Source: Polytrichum commune (lineage: Eukaryota; Streptophyta; Polytrichopsida; Polytrichales; Polytrichaceae). From it: DNA of 64,000 bases. This document shows positions 1 through 12,047 of the stretch, piece by piece (position 1 is the first letter of the stretch; the number at the start of each line of letters is the position of its first letter). The DNA lies in assembly GCA_950295325.1 (NCBI GenBank), contig OX485803.1:13828001-13892000 (forward strand), written 5' to 3'. The notes under the pieces were generated by a model, which ran no database searches, was not told where the DNA came from, and saw nothing but the letters and a program-made list of their open reading frames with translations. A program made the translations under genes and the position numbers.

Positions 1-2028
1 CAGACATTGCAGGAATTTGAAGGCAGCTACAATTAATCGGGCATCTACAATCCGTGCCTGTGTGAGATGCTTTTTGATCACAAACAGGGAAGAGGGTGCG
101 AGTGGAGGAATCGATTTCTCACTCGTCCAAGCTCAAGCAGCTGGAATTTTGCCAAAGAAACCAACCCGAACAGAAGAGAAAAGGGGAAGCTCATGTGTTA
201 TTCACTCTCGTCTTCGTCACTGGATGATGGAGCCCAATTCGATGCTCATAAAGAGCTGGGGGTGATCCCCCTTTGTTAATTTATGTACCTTATATAGGTG
301 AATGCACCACTTGTCGAGAAGAAGTCTATGGGCGATGAAAGCAGCTTCTGGCTTCTGGTGAGGCCACGTCGCCTGTGCTTTCTCGACCGTCGGATCTGAC
401 CGATATAACCCTCTCCCCTAATCTCCTCCGTCCACTGCCTGTGCAGATAGACAGACACTCACTCTCTTCACCTTCCCGATTCCGATTTCTTTGCCTATTC
501 TCTTTGCCAGAGGTCATCTGATTACGCATTGTCTGTTCGGAGTGATTAATGACAGGACATCATGGTGCCATAGAATGCAATGTGCCGATTACAAGTGGCA
601 TAATGCATTGCAAGAATTAGTTCATTTTGTTTACATTGGGTAGCCCTACTCGGATTGGGCATTCCTAGATTTATGGGTCATCACCTTAGGCTACCGCCCT
701 TGACAGTAGGCCTTTAATTCCATGAATGCCCTCTCCTTGAGGCCCTACCCTGTACGTAATTAAGGGTGAAGAGGCACTAGAAGAAATCATGTCCAAATGA
801 ACCTTGTCATGTGGTGACGGTGACCTCTCAGACGTGCTCTCAGATCACTGCCATTTTGATTGTCACCCTCAATTCCATTGCCATTTTGATTGCAAATTGG
901 GTGCCATTGGGTTAACACCAATTTTGTTTTAAATGTTGTGTATTATGCTATCACTAGCACTTGGCATGGGCAACCATCACCGTTTCGATGACCAATTGGT
1001 AGGCATTGGTGCATGTTTCGTGTTGTGGGTTTGCATTCTGGATAGGAAGGTTCCTGATGGGTGGGGTTTCAAAGTTCCACACGTGTTGTGGGAACTCTTT
1101 ACCTTCACAAGCACGTCGATGGCTTGCTTTTTGTGACCTCTGCCTATTGAGGTTGGGGGAGTATTATGTCCATTTGTCGGAGGACTTGATCCCCTCTAAC
1201 ATACACCGACACCATCTATTCTTGCCTCTCCTGGTCAATTGTTCACAGTTTGTATTCACTTGAGATGCCTTAGTGAGTGGCTGCCCCCACCGGTGATTTT
1301 ACCGGTTATTCCCACTATGTTAAGACTATTTGCACCACTAAGGGGGCAAAGAAGGGGGGGGGGGGGGGGGAGAGAAGGAGGAAATCACTTTCCTCTACAC
1401 AAGTTGGCGACACTTGGTTGGAACCCGTGCTTGAATGTGTGAGGAAGGAGTGAGTGATGCAAGGTTGCATTTCAAAGTAAATTGAGTGTACATTTGTGAG
1501 GTTTTCAAGGTTTTTAAGTAAGGGTGGAAGAACAAGTTTTTGGTGTAGAACATTTCAATGTGAGTACAATATTCCTTCTGAACTCTTCCGTCACAATCTG
1601 ATTTTGTTCATTGTTGAATTCCATGTGTTTTGTTACTTGCATGATGAGCTTTGGCATGTTTTGTATGCAACTTAAGCTATGACCTCCATTCTGAATTCTT
1701 CCTCACAATCTGATACTCAAGTTTGTTTTGATTTTAATTTTTTCTTCAGTTTCATCATTCTGACCAAGAGTTGCAGGCACGAATGTAAACATTGCTTAGA
1801 CACAACAAATAACCATTTGTATACGTATTTGTATAAATACAAATCCATATATGTATGGATATATATAAAATATTATAAACAAACACAAAAGCATACCCAT
1901 TTACAAACGATCATTTGTAAGTTCCAAGGCAACGCATAAAACAACTTTTTTTTTTACGAACGTGCGTTTGTAAACATCCGTACCCAAAACCCAATGATAC
2001 AAGAAAAATGAACGTGCGTTTGTAAACA
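1..2028. other. no gene recognised; repeats only
   Basis: I see no convincing coding exon. There is a G17 run at 1354-1370. An AT-rich patch at 1800-1925 contains a hairpin at 1827-1844 (ATTTGTAT, two bases, ATACAAAT). A 19-nt motif, GAACGTGCGTTTGTAAACA, occurs twice, at 1958-1976 and 2010-2028, the second copy ending exactly at the MITE border. A short diverged repeat near 775-805 recurs near 11085-11115. Around 300-540 the DNA is pyrimidine-rich and promoter-like, but no gene follows. Confidence 0.5.
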
Positions 2029-2530
2029 CACGGGTAGATCACTCTAAGGCATTTTTGTGCACCACGTGCGGCTGGGTTTTTTTTTGTTTTGGGGCTATTT
2101 ACCTTCAAGGGCTGAATTAAAGCCTCCTTATAATTACTTAAAATCTTAAAATGGCCCATTTGTTTGCACCCTTCCATTACTTATATTGTCCAAGTCACTG
2201 CAATTTTTTGTACTTTATATTCCTTTAAAGTAATTTTGGATAGATGGAAATCCCAATTATCATCCATCCCCGTGAGTCCTAAACCCATTTACATACCATA
2301 CTAAACATACCTTCTAGGATCCTTATCTTTAGCCTCTATATTAATTTTACAAAAAAATTAATAATGGCCCACGTTTTATGTCCATCTAACTTACTTGTAA
2401 TGGGATTGTGTACATTTAATGGCCCCTTCATTATTTGGAATTCCTTTATAATTTTTATTTCAAATGATTTTAATCCTCTCTATATTATGCCGCATGTCGT
2501 TTTTAAAATGCACTAAGTGATCTACCCGTG
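2029..2530. mobile_element. hAT-like MITE, copy 1
   Basis: A 502-bp non-coding element bounded by a perfect 15-bp terminal inverted repeat: CACGGGTAGATCACT on the left and its reverse complement AGTGATCTACCCGTG on the right. A second, closely matching copy lies at 61381-61878. The flanks of copy 1 (TGTAAACA left, CAAGAAAT right) do not form a target duplication, so this copy is older or has been rearranged. Assignment to hAT rests on the 8-bp duplication of copy 2. Confidence 0.85.
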
Positions 2531-2611
2531 CAAGAAATTACCTTACCCTCAACTTTTGCGTCACAGTGAACCAATTAGGTGACCAATCTATTGAACAAGT
2601 CGCTACATTAT

Positions 2612-4290
2612 CATGAGCACATGGGACGAACATTGGGCGAAGAGGAACAAAGAGTTTGAGGATTCTTTTCTAATAAGGAAAACACAAAACATTGTTATAA
2701 TCTTATGTTTTTTTGTGTGGGATGGCAACCATCACCTGATTGCTTAGAAGAATGTCATCAAAGAGTCTACAAGGACAATGAGTTCATGCATATGTCGTGA
2801 ATTCTAAGTGGAAAGCAGAAATTGTTTCACATGCCATGTTTGAGATCAACATGTCACTTCTCACTTATGTTAGTCACTCGTTATTCTTTAATTCATCTCC
2901 CATATTTGGTCAATCCGGTTTTTGTACTCACACTTTGAAATGTGTAGGTCAATTGAATTTGGGCATGTTAAATCAAAGCTGGTACATGACCTTTTCAACA
3001 TGCAAAAATATGGTCAGATGCAAATGAAGGATTTTGAAGGATTGTTGCCTCATCATCTCTATGTTCAGTCTCTTAAGTTTGAGTTGTCCACATCTAAGTG
3101 GCACAAATGAACACAGGATACACTCCTACATTACCTTCACTACGTAAGTTTCCATGTGTCACAATATATCTTTCACTTTTATAGTGTGTACTTGCATGCA
3201 AGCTTCAATTTTTCACAGTGTGTACTTTCAAATTTTGAATTTTTGGGACATTGTACAACAAGACGAGTATGCAGTTGACTAAGATTTACAAGCAAGAACA
3301 CCCAATCTTAAAGAGAAAACAACAATTGGGGTTCAAACTTTCATAATAGGGGAGTTCAACAAGGTTACAAAAAAACACAATAGCAAATTTTGTAAACTTC
3401 TTGCAATTGCTAACCATGAGTTTGGCGTTGATTTCTTGTACAAGGTTAAAAAACACTATAACATAAATTCCGATTCCTATATGAGCCATGAAAAATTACA
3501 TAAAATGGTTCTCTCACAATTGAATGCTAAACAAAAGGTAAGGTGGTTGAAATTTTGGAATTTTGGAAGAGAGAGGAAGGAAGTAGAGGGTTTCCCACTG
3601 CCAAGTATGAATAACCCAAAGTTGGAATCTTTCCTCCATAAGGCAACATATTGGTGGCATGTACAAATGTTTTACCTTTGTTACCTTCTTTATCTCTATG
3701 TGTTTGTCACTATTGGTTTTGATGCTCATGTTGCACGTGTCATTTTGATCTTTGCCTTAGATGACAAAGGCTACAAATGAGCAACTTGAATGACTATGGT
3801 AAGAATCCAAGGAGATTATAATCCCAACCCATGCAATACCTATTTGCGAATACACCTGAAAGTGGAGGATGATGGTGTGTACTTCTTGTTTCCTCAAAGA
3901 GTTCAAGCAAGTTGAGTTCATTTTTTGCAGCTTCCCATTTGAAAACAATTTGGCGAAGTGAGGGCCTTCTATAGGCTACTTGCAAGGTATTCTCTTGGCA
4001 CATGGTCCATGAAGTTGGTATTGTTTGTTATTTAGCTTGGTAGTAGGCTCACAAGCATTTCCGCATGTACTTCAAATTTGAGTTCTTGCCAAAAGGTGTT
4101 TGTAGGCCATGTTTACTCAAGACTTGGAATAAACTTGATCGACACAACATGTATCGACAACTCCATGATTGTGGGAAATCGGGGACCTCCTCACCTTGCC
4201 ATGCATGGACATGATGGTTCATCTTTGGGATACACAAACGCGACAACTTTGGGAGTAGGCTCCGTGCACAATCTGAGTCATTGGAGGGTT
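2612..4290 (+). pseudogene. decayed paralogue of the ParB/methyltransferase-like gene
   Basis: Disconnected coding stretches on the plus strand match, in the same order, exons of the gene at 12048-20487. At about 2617-2790 a W-x4-W-A-K-x-N pattern is followed by FFVWDGNH (DGNH at 2721-2732), matching WNAKND...FFVCDGNH; a stop follows directly. At 2961-3040 GHVKSKLVHDLFNMQKYG matches HVKTNIVHTLFRVQKYG and follows an acceptor AG. At about 3350-3450 KLLAIANHEF matches KLVVVTNPEL. At 3436-3660 VKKHYNINS and FLHKATYWW match IERHYTLNS and FLAKASFWA. At about 4063-4100 YFKFEFLPKG matches YFKYELLAKG. Stops and frame changes interrupt it, so it is a pseudogene. Weak traces of a later exon may occur near 5200-5390 (TEIFFSAPLFEQF compared with VDIFEALLAPLI). 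The missing 5' part would lie where the MITE at 2029-2530 now sits. Confidence 0.7.
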
Positions 4291-7030
4291 GTTCCTGAGC
4301 TCAAATAATTTTTTTTGCAACTTCTATGACTTGATTATCTGTATTTATATGTTTATGCCACCAAGTCCATAACATAGCTTGAATGGAGTTTGACTTAAAC
4401 ATTTGTAATTGCAATCATGGCAAGGGGCATTGTTGCTCAACATCCTCACCAAATACTCGCATGATACAACTTTTGACCTTGTAATATGGAAGCAAATATA
4501 GAATTGTCATCCAATTGGTCTTACTTCACATTGCAATGACCTTGTCGAATTCTTAAAATAGGAGTAATTCTTGGGGTTTGATCTATGTTGACATATGATG
4601 GATGGTGTTTTAAGCTAAAGTCAAGGAGGGGCTCGTCAATTGTCGCACGTTGTGATGCATGTTTTAAGTCAATACTTACTGGTAAATATGAAGAAGTATC
4701 AACATCAAAGTTGTCTTGAAGTGCCCGCATCCATTACATTTTTCAAGCTATTTTAGCGAGAACCTCGGAGGTAATCAAAACTAAGGCAATATCATAAATT
4801 TTCTTGGTCTATTGACACATGAAATGCTCAACTTACCCCAATTCATTGCACTAAATATGATATTTAGTCTCATTTACTTTTTGGAGTTACACAATGCTAT
4901 ATCTTGTTACTATCAATGTAATCTTTACAATCAATGTAATTTTTACCATGTAGAGCTATTATTGTTCTATAATGTCCAAACAACCAATTGGATATATTTG
5001 GAAAAATATGAGATATACAGTTTATAGAAAAAGCATTGTATAACTCCATATGGTAAATGACAATATTTACTGTACTTTGCTTCTCTACTTTGCTGCTGTT
5101 CCTCTTCGCAGTTTTGTAAAACGTTCTTACTAATACCTTATTTTGGGAAGTGGTATCACAACATTCATGGGTCCAATACTGAGATTTTCTTCAGTGCACC
5201 GTTGTTTGAACAATTTTAATTTGTAAGTTGATCTCAGGATTATATTGAAATTCCCATGGATATAGATTCAGTGGCATGTTATGTTAAAAATGGATTTTGG
5301 ACGTACACATATTTGGTTGTCTTTGAAGTGGTGATGTAGGAGGGTGATCCATGTGATGATTTGAATGATGACGACATTCGGACAACTAAGTTATAGGTTT
5401 ACCCCCGATAATACGACACCTCGATTATACAACACATTTCATAACATGTATGAGTATATGTGAATGTACAAAAGGGGTATTAGTTTGAACTTTGTCGTAC
5501 TATGTGTACATGTGCTACACAAATGTAGGACATAGTTATGTACATGTATGATAGTGTCATTAAACTTCATGAGATCAGTATTGAATATTGGATGAAACTA
5601 GAATGATTAGTTTTCTCAATTCTTATCTTAGCCATGCATGTATGGAAGAGGCAATCGTAGGGCTTTAGAACGGGTTTCTTGAGCTGGGAACAAGGTCACT
5701 TCTTGCTTAGGGTTGCACGAGGAATGGGCAACATTTTTTTGTGAAGACTGATGAAAGGGCGTGTGGATGGTTCAAGCGGGTGGTTGATGGATGTAGTGAT
5801 TGCAGGCATTAGGTGATTTAGAATTTAGGTTTTGTTGCAAAGGCCAACATAAAAGTTCGTTGAAACTCCTCCTTAAAGTTCGTTAAAATTTACGAAGGTG
5901 TTCAAAACTCCTCCTTTCCTCATTCATTTTTGTGTGCTTCACATTGCCCTTACCTCCTTTTGGGTGGTCGTCACATTGGTGGTTTTGTGTATTTGATTAT
6001 GGAAGCAACAATTGGTGTTTATCGATAAATTTCTTCCATCAATTGAATTCTTGGCTTTGACTAGAGAGCAAATTGCTTGTCTTGTCTCTGAATTAAGTTT
6101 TTGCTATCATTAAAGCATGCATGGTAGAGATTAATTAACAAGTGGAATAAAATGAGATAAATAATATTTTTTGGTTCAAGATACTTTGAGTTTTGATTGC
6201 GATAAGAACTACATGATGTAGGCAAGGAAAATCAAGACAAAAACATACATGCAGCTAGAATTTTAGAAAATATGGTAGACCAAAAAATCGTCTCCAACTA
6301 CGGTTTGGTTTGTTGGGAGGTTTATAAGATGCACAATTTTTTTGGTAATCATTGGGTGGAGTATAGGAATCCAATTGACTTGATGGACCCTCCATCAAAC
6401 ATGAAGATTGGCTTAGGCTGTTATCAAAAAGGCCAACAACAAGTGGACTTATAATCTTACTAATCATTGGATGAGAAACTTCTTATAATCTTGTTGATCT
6501 TTGGAAACAACAATTGCATTAGCTTCTATGGTATATATTATAGGCTTAGATGCTCATGAGCTACATCCCGGGTAAGAAAAGTCTTCAACAACTTTAAGAT
6601 GAATTCTAGGGTTTTGCATTTTACATATGATAGGGGTTTATTGTTATTCAAAAGGAAAATTTTCTACCTATGTAAATGACTATATAATAACATGGTCACC
6701 CATATTGATGTTCAAGAAAAAAAGACAATGTGTCACCATGTTAATTTTCTGCTAGAAATTCAATGTAGGTTGAAAATTAATGTGATCCATATTCATCTTA
6801 TTATGGGAATTAGCGTGGGCTCTAGATAATTATTGTGGCCCACAAATTTAGAACTACTCAATGTACCACTATCACAACCAACCCCAGTGTAAATTGCCCT
6901 CCACACTCAAAAAATCTCATCACTCATGAAAACAAACCATGCAACAACTTCCTTTCCACAGAAAGAGAGATAGGTACAAAATACTTCCATACAAGTGCTC
7001 GCGTTTTATTACCGGGTTAGTGGAAGCTTG

Positions 7031-7032
<2 letters not shown>
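4291..7032. other. no gene recognised
   Basis: AT-rich DNA with many stops in all frames. Apart from the possible pseudogene remnant near 5200-5390, I see nothing supportable as a gene, RNA or mobile element terminus. Confidence 0.45.

Positions 7033-7070
<38 letters not shown>
7033..7070. repeat. (AG)n microsatellite
   Basis: Nineteen perfect AG dinucleotides. A second purine-rich stretch, built from GAGGGA and GGGAAA-type units, lies at about 7418-7475, upstream of rbcS. Confidence 0.95.
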
Positions 7071-7074
<4 letters not shown>

Positions 7075-7501
7075 ATCTTAATTATTTTACGCAAAATTAT
7101 TCACGGGACTTGTGTTGAGAGTTGTGTCTAGCTTTTTTGCTCAACCCAACTCTCAACACGAGTCTCAAGCCTGACCTCCAAATAATATTACCATGTATGC
7201 ATCCATGTCCTATTTGGGACATAAGACTTGGGACATGTACGAAGTGGTAAGTCCTAACTTCCATGCTCTCAACGGCTGAGATTGCATGGATTGACCTCAA
7301 GAACTTGGGACTTGGGACGCGTGTGAACAGGCCCTAAGTAACCAGCATCTGATATGGGACCAGGGTGTCGTGGCAGCCTAGGAGTGGTTGCCAAATGTGC
7401 AAGGCCCAGGACAAGCGAAAGGGGAAGTGGTAGAGGGAGAGGGAAAGGGAGAGGGAAAGGGAGAGGGAGAGTGCCAGCCTTGGGTTGCAAACTAGGAACC
7501 T

Positions 7502-7521
7502 TTATCCACTGTTTCCTTATC
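7502..7521 (+). promoter_or_regulatory. paired GATA (I-box-like) motifs upstream of rbcS
   Basis: TTATCC at 7502-7507 and CTTATC at 7516-7521 are two inverted GATA cores about 180-200 bases upstream of the rbcS start codon. I-box GATAAG motifs are known in light-regulated rbcS promoters. Here the link is by position and motif only. No clear TATA box was identified. Confidence 0.3.
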
Positions 7522-7699
7522 TGCCTAACCGATCATCGCCTGCCTTTCGGTGTGTGGCTCCCGAGACTCTCGTTGTGGCAATAAGACCCTCCTCGTCCCC
7601 GTACATCATCCTCATTCCATCTCAACGCACTTCCTGCGCGCGTCTCTCATCCTCTCGAGCTTCGTTCTTCTCTCACGCAGAGAGCTAGCTTCTGAAGCC

Positions 7700-8484
7700 A
7701 TGGCCTCCATTGTGGCTGCCTCCGCTGTGGTGGCCCCCGCCGCCTTCGCTGCTGCCTCCTCCAGCGTTGGATCGTCCGACGCCTCAACCGTGAAGGCTTT
7801 CTCTGGCCTCAAGGCTGCCACTGTCTTCTCCAGCAAGACCCAGAAGTTGAGCTCCGTTCAGAACGGCAGCCGCGTCAACTGCATGCAGGTTGGAACTTCA
7901 CACTTTACTATCCCCTCTTTCATGATTTTTAGTTTGCGGGTTTTTACATGTGGTTTGGGATTGTTTGATATGTATCATCCCCACCTGAATGTATGAACTG
8001 TATTGATTTCCACGATATTGTACATCTGCTGCTACTCAATTAGCTAGCCAATTCCGAGCACCGTGGGGCATGCATTGGCTTTGGGTAATGGAATGTTGAT
8101 GGATGGAATTGCTCGAGATGGCTGCAGGTATGGAACCCTTACGGCAACCCCAAGTTCGAGACTCTGTCGTACTTGCCCGCATTGAGCGACGAGCAGATCG
8201 CGAAGCAGGTGGAGTTCATGATCCGCCAGAACCTCATTCCCTGCTTGGAATTCGACAAGGTGGGCACCGTGTCCCGCGACAACTTCCAGGGATCCGGCTA
8301 CTACGACGGGCGCTACTGGACCATGTGGAAGCTGCCCATGTTCGGCTGCAACGACGCCAGCCAGGTGTTGGCTGAGATCCAGGAGTGCAAGAAGTCATAC
8401 CCTGACTGCTTCGTCCGCGTCTTGGGCTTCGACAACAAGAGGCAGGTGCAGATCGCCGGATTCTTGGTCGCCTTCCCCAACTGA
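7700..8484 (+). CDS. rbcS: RuBisCO small subunit, chloroplast precursor
   Basis: Exon 1 is 7700-7888, the intron 7889-8127 (GT...AG, 239 bp), exon 2 8128-8484 ending in TGA; the product is 181 aa. Residues 1 to about 61 are a Ser/Ala-rich chloroplast transit peptide ending SRVNC, followed by the mature start MQVWNP. The mature part carries the conserved [18 protein letters not shown] block and ends [13 protein letters not shown] plus a short tail. The protein assembles with the large subunit into RuBisCO in the chloroplast stroma, where it fixes CO2. The intron sits between MQ and VW, the classic first-intron position of plant rbcS genes, and the further intron many plants have is absent. The start is the first ATG of the frame, in a good context (AAGCCATGGCC). 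Codon use is GC-rich, unlike the surrounding AT-rich DNA, as expected for a highly expressed nuclear gene. The gene looks intact. Confidence 0.97.
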
Positions 8485-10213
8485 TAGGTTTCATCGCAAT
8501 TTATTATTCGCCGAGCTCTTGGCTCCTTAGTAGGAGCCATTGAGTCAGAGTCATGAAAATAATCTGATATACAGGCAACGCCTTGAATTGCAAAGGAAAG
8601 GAAATCCAATCCTCCCATGATTCGCACACATTTTTGCTTATGAGACGATGGAAGTGCTTCTCCCTTGATTTCTTTGTCGAGTATGGCCCGTGGTTTTGAT
8701 CCTGCGCTTCTTCCGGCACTCTATTGTCGACATTGTAGCGACTGCTACCGCTGTCGCTCGTTGTTGAGCGGCTTTTAGTCATGGCTATCTGTGATTTGGG
8801 ATTCTTCAAACCAGAGAAACGCCAAACTGTCGCCGGTGTCTGAAAAAGAATTGTGTGAAATTGTTAAGAGTGCCCATTCGATTGAGGGTAGAAATAGGGC
8901 TTCTACGGACAGTCTTCCGGGTTCCGAATGATGTGAGTAGTTTGGGAATGTGTGTCTATAGCTGTGCAATTTGCGGTGTTGGTGATTTTGTGAGACCTAC
9001 AGCGAATGTATCGTTTAAAATTCCCACATCTTCCCTCGGATGATAGAAGCATTTTGCAAGCTTATGAAGTCGCACGCATCCTTCATCCGTTGAAATGTTC
9101 TGTGCACAATGGACTTCTCTGCTTGCTATATTTGAAATCGAGACTTGCTAATGTACGTGGGGAAACTGAAAGAAGTTCGTCTCAAGACAAGAGATTTATT
9201 ATACGGAGATGAAAAGAAAATGCTTAATGCTCTACAACGAGTACACTCTCAGGGATGGTGGTCAACACCAATTACACACCTCTGCTGTGAGATGGGATAA
9301 AATTTTAGAAAACGAAATTAATTGGTTCAAGACCATGGTTAATCCGTCATGAACAGCAATCTGCGGTCCATTCCCCCGAAACTTTTTTATGAAGGCTTTT
9401 ATAGAACTGATGGTCATGGCAGCTATTCACTGGTGTACAACATGCTAGTAAGCCTTCATCTAAATCTCAAATGAGTGGCTTGTCTACCAGCCAAGGATCC
9501 TGGTGATCTCTATGCGAAAAGAGAAAACTTTCGAAAGTCAATCAAGAAGGTGGCTGTCTACTTACCTTGAAACTGTAAATGATCCCATTATCACCACACC
9601 GCAATGCTTCCAAATGACAAAAGGAGGGGTGATGAATGTTGTGGACATAGGTCAATGGTACAGAATTTTTGCGAAGCCAACAACTCTTCAGATGTGGCAT
9701 AATCCACAACTGGCATGATTTATGTAGGGAAATCCTTCGCAAGAAGTTTGCCTGCTGAATGTCTTTAGGAAACCAAATGTGAGCAAAATACTTAACCTCC
9801 AGTCTTCAATTCTACAAATGGATACTCATTTGATACCAAGAAACCATAATAAGGAATGACTTAAAGCCAGAAATTGCAATAAGTCGTACTAGTTTTGATG
9901 CCAGTTGAGGAAGTGGATGTGCGGAGCTTTCTAACACTTTTGCGCCAGTCACAAGGAAACCGGGACAAGAGCTCAAGACACGAAAACAAAATTAGGATCA
10001 GCCACTCACAACCAACTAGAGCTGCGAACTTTAATGCAATCTACCTTCTCGCTGGGTGAAAGCAGGTGATTTACCTCTCGACCAATGCCGTCAACGATCA
10101 AAAAATGTTACTGTTAAAGCTCATTGCTATCGTGGCAGGCAGCCATTGATGCTGGATGGAAGCACTTGACAAACGAGGTATCAATAATTGGACTCAGGGG
10201 AACTTTGCCGGTG
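8485..10213. other. rbcS 3' flank and unassigned DNA
   Basis: The rbcS 3' untranslated region must begin here but no decisive polyadenylation site was identified. The rest shows only short ORFs without recognisable motifs or splice-site-supported exons. Confidence 0.4.
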
Positions 10214-10395
10214 TTATATATCCACAGAATCCTTATCTTCATCCCGGCCGATGCGTGGCTCTTGAGGATTTTCTGAGCTCGCGGTGTCTTTAGGCGTCGA
10301 TTTCATGTCGACTTTGCTCCTTCCAAAGTACTGTATGCGGGTGTTATTCCGAACTTTTTCTTGTTCTCTACCTTTATATTGATCAGATTTCACGT
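10214..10395 (-). CDS. possible last exon of an unknown minus-strand gene
   Basis: On the minus strand an acceptor (ATTGTAG) at 10396-10398 is followed by 182 bases open in one frame: about 59 charged residues, including RIQYFGRSKVDMK and later EPRIGRDEDKDSVDI, then TAA. The lack of low-complexity bias and the clean acceptor suggest a real exon. An upstream ATG exon near 10480 is not phase-compatible, so the remainder of the gene was not found. The family is not recognised. Confidence 0.3.
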
Positions 10396-11440
10396 CTACA
10401 ATTTTTGTTACGTTAGCAAATCAACAATGAAACACCCAAAAAAAAATAACAACAAATCGAAAGTCAGACCTCTCCTGATTTAGTCATGGTTATCAAAAAG
10501 TGCTTGATTGCTGATTTCTTCTTAATTAGTTATGTAGGTCTTCCCGATTGAGTTCACTATTGAGTATGGTTTAGGCAATAAATTTGAAGATGTTGTCCAG
10601 TCTCTTTAAAGCATGTGTCTATATGCTGTTTGTTTTTTTGATCCCTGCCTAACCACATTCCAATCAAATACTAAGGATCCAATTAGGAAAAGTAATCCAA
10701 TAACATCTGCATACCTTACACCAATATTTCAAGTGTGCAATCAAATTGCTCCATGTTTATGCAATTCTTCTGCAGAATGTCATAGTTTTTCTTTTTTATT
10801 TGGAAAGTTTGGAACAAGAGGTAAAGATGGATGCTTTACTCAATGGCTTGATTGTTTGATCAAGTAAGTTCCTGGAGCTTATGAATTTGGATGCCTACCA
10901 AGCATAGGCAGATGTAAGTAGACATTATGGATCTTGTTTTGGACACAACATTATTTCCCAAATCCCACTTTGAAAACTACACTAAACATTGTATGCAGTG
11001 TTACCAAAACAGTGTCTTGCTCAATACTCATTGTAAACCGCCACATGGAGGGTTTCATCAACCCAAGCAACCAACTTACTACACTAGAGGAAATCATGTT
11101 CAAATGAACCATGTTCAACAATGTCGCTAGCCTCCATATCCACTACCATTCTAATTAAAACCATCATTTTCACTGTTGTTTCTGCATGAATGTGGGTGGT
11201 TCTAACCCCAGGAATGCTACGATGTGAGCGGTGAGCGGTGAGCGGTGAGCAGATCTCGTGAGCAGAAAATCAAAATTTGAAACTTCATTTAACGAAAGTT
11301 AGGACCCCTATGACCGTGGATTTTGCACATATTTCAAGTTTAATTTTGGAATTATGAGTCCGATATTTATGGAGTGCCTAATTTTTAGAACCAAAAGTTT
11401 CTTAAAATTACCAACGAGTCCCTATGGCCGTGGGAAAATT
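10396..11440. other. no gene recognised
   Basis: Low-complexity AT-rich DNA. A short microsatellite built on GTGAGCG lies at about 11224-11250. Nothing else is supportable. Confidence 0.4.
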
Positions 11441-11700
11441 CGGTGTGGTTGAGAAGATGGTGGACCTATGGGAAGAGGCCTCGGATCCGAGGCCTCTTAG
11501 TTGTGGGTAGCTTATGCTTGAAAATCAAAATGTCATGTATATTTGAGTTGGCTACTTGTTTTTGCATTTGGCTATTTCTTGTATGTTCTAGCATGAGGAG
11601 GAGGTTTGGAAAGAGGCCTCTGATCCGAGGCCTCTTTCTTGTGGGTAGGATATGCTTGAGAAATCAAAATGTTAGGTGTATTTGGTTTGGCTACTTGTCT
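11441..11700. repeat. tandem duplication carrying a 26-bp palindrome
   Basis: Two diverged direct copies of a unit of about 138 bp. Each contains an inverted repeat centred on GATCC. The first, 11473-11498, is a perfect 26-bp palindrome: AAGAGGCCTCGGA followed by its reverse complement. The second, 11610-11637, is 28 bp with one mismatch. Flanking words shared by both copies include TTGTGGGTAG and ATGCTTGA, followed by TTGGCTACTTG. Confidence 0.85.
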
Positions 11701-12047
11701 TTAGATTGTCTACTAGTTGACGACCACAAAAGTGTAGTGTTATTTGAGAACAACGACAAGATGCATTCAACAAGACAATTGGAATATTAAAAACCACACC
11801 ACACTTTATAAATCCAAACACTCAAACATTAACAAGTAACCAAGTGGTGTTAGAGAATATTTTGAACAATATAAAAAAAAACGAAGTCAAAAGTTAACTT
11901 AAATATGCAATTTCATATATGCAATCCCAAAAACTCCGAAAGTGATACACATACAATGAATTCCATGCGGAATGAGTGCACAAACTGAAAAACCAACGGA
12001 AGAAAAAACGGTATATTAGATAGTACACAGACATTCACATGAAGCTA

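Noticed and set aside
276-529. Minus-strand ORFs near the left edge
   Set aside because: Arg/Glu-rich translations of a pyrimidine-rich promoter-like stretch, no recognisable domain.
8234-8627. Minus-strand ORFs over rbcS exon 2
   Set aside because: Shadow frames of a GC-rich coding exon; no motifs and no splice support.
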